This document shows, one piece after another, positions 5,389-5,939 of a DNA stretch of 5,939 nt (positions are counted from its first letter, which is position 1; each line of letters begins with the position of its first letter). The DNA lies in contig CALCQT010000405.1 of assembly GCA_937894825.1 (NCBI GenBank), positions 1 through 5,939 on the forward strand, given 5' to 3'. The stretch comes from an uncultured Anaerolineaceae bacterium. Lineage in GTDB: Bacteria > Chloroflexota > Anaerolineae > Anaerolineales > Anaerolineaceae. Made by a program: the position numbers and the translations under genes. The notes under the pieces were generated by a model. The model had not been told where the DNA came from and made no database searches. It saw only the letters and a list, made by a program, of their open reading frames with translations.

Positions 5389-5939
5389 CTACCCCTCCAC
5401 CGCAGGCAGAAGCCCCAGGCGCTTCATCGCGCTTGTAAGTACGCCTTGCACCAAGGTCTCATAACTTAGCCCGTCGAACGCGGCAAGCATGGGATAGTCG
5501 CTGTAACCGGGCGCCAGCCCGGGCAAGGGATTTATTTCGATAAAATAGAGTTCTCCGGTAGGTGAAAGCCGAAAGTCAACGCGCCCGAAATCACGGCATC
5601 CAAACAACGTGAATATTTTCAGCGCGGTATCCATTATTTTTTGTCTGAGAGAAGCCGAAATATCCGCGGGACAGTCATAGCGGATCAGTTTTTGATAGTT
5701 CTGCTTAACCTCAAAGCTGTAAATTCGGTAAGGGGAATCCTGCTTCAGGTAAACAATTTCCATGGGTTCAAACACCCGGGTATCCGGCCCGTTTCCGAGC
5801 AAGCCTACCGTGAACTCCCGCCCGGGGATGTATTGTTCCACCAGCATTTCCTGATGATACATGGCCAAATTCCTGTGCAGCAGCGCCCTCAGCGAACGCG
5901 TGTCCTGCACCACTGCCATACTGGAAATGCCCTTGCTTG
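5389..5939 (-). CDS. D-Ala-D-Ala ligase-like ATP-grasp enzyme, C-terminal part
   Basis: This is the C-terminal 182 residues of an ATP-grasp ligase whose front lies beyond the right edge. The frame is open to the last base and begins SKGISS, the tail of the glycine-rich ATP loop (EGSSKGI) of D-Ala-D-Ala ligases, so the internal ATG at 5919 is not the start. Fragment residues MLVEQYIPGREFTVG (31-45) form the central ATP-grasp strand. FGRVDFR (117-123) and YFIEINPLPG (131-140) supply the metal ligands Asp121, Glu134 and Asn136, with the same spacing as in DdlB. The acceptor loop LPGLAPGYSDYP is one residue longer than, and different from, the DdlB SPGMTSHSLVP segment, so the second substrate is probably not D-alanine. 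Members join a carboxylate to an amine through an acyl phosphate. It ends 4 bp before the aminomutase and is probably its pathway partner. Confidence 0.88.
   Translation of the reverse strand, partial: SKGISSMAVVQDTRSLRALLHRNLAMYHQEMLVEQYIPGREFTVGLLGNGPDTRVFEPMEIVYLKQDSPYRIYSFEVKQNYQKLIRYDCPADISASLRQKIMDTALKIFTLFGCRDFGRVDFRLSPTGELYFIEINPLPGLAPGYSDYPMLAAFDGLSYETLVQGVLTSAMKRLGLLPAVEG

Noticed and set aside
5917..5919. ATG as the start of the ATP-grasp gene
   Set aside because: The frame stays open to the window edge and encodes SKGISS, part of the conserved ATP loop, so this methionine is internal.

Overview
This is a 5.9 kb piece of a bacterial chromosome of roughly balanced base composition. 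It carries five clear protein-coding genes plus one open frame that looks like a gene remnant. Shine-Dalgarno sites are strong and purine-rich (AAGGAG, GGAGGGG, AAGGAAGGA). Gene content (GPH-type sugar symporter, CehA/McbA-type PHP hydrolase, lysine 2,3-aminomutase-like enzyme) fits an anaerobic or facultative environmental bacterium, with Bacillota or Chloroflexota most likely. No marker gene is present, so the taxonomy is an inference. The first 14 bases match the 3' end of the Illumina TruSeq universal adapter, so the left edge is an untrimmed read end at a contig boundary, not genomic sequence.

Left block (1-2752, minus strand): three genes in the same direction, read right to left. They are a 12-helix GPH-family cation:sugar symporter, a cytoplasmic esterase-D/tributyrin-esterase-like alpha/beta hydrolase 24 bp downstream, and, after a 166 bp gap holding a GC-rich imperfect hairpin, the N-terminal part of a CehA/McbA-type PHP-domain metallohydrolase that starts at TTG and runs off the left end. 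The transporter and esterase are almost certainly one operon. Uptake of an esterified sugar or glycoside followed by de-esterification is a reasonable inference.

Middle (2753-4025): a 415 bp AT-rich divergent intergenic region separates the transporter from a plus-strand qorB-like NAD(P)H:quinone oxidoreductase (NmrA/SDR fold). Two short perfect inverted repeats lie just upstream of qorB and may be operators. No regulator gene is in the window.

Right block (4026-5939, minus strand): a two-gene operon with a 4 bp gap. The first gene is a D-Ala-D-Ala-ligase-like ATP-grasp enzyme whose N-terminus is beyond the right edge. The second is a lysine 2,3-aminomutase-like radical SAM/PLP enzyme. The mutase keeps the Fe-S, PLP and lysine-binding residues of the Clostridium enzyme but lacks its whole zinc site and C-terminal tail. 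The ligase has a non-canonical acceptor loop. Together they suggest a small pathway that makes a beta-amino acid (perhaps beta-lysine) and joins it to another carboxylate or amine. This pair is the most interesting biology here.

Between the mutase and qorB lies a 90-codon open frame on the minus strand without a usable start, and inside it a perfect 17 bp inverted repeat with a 14 nt loop. It looks like a gene remnant or an unrecognised element. No tRNA, rRNA, CRISPR array, complete insertion sequence or convincing intrinsic terminator was found.
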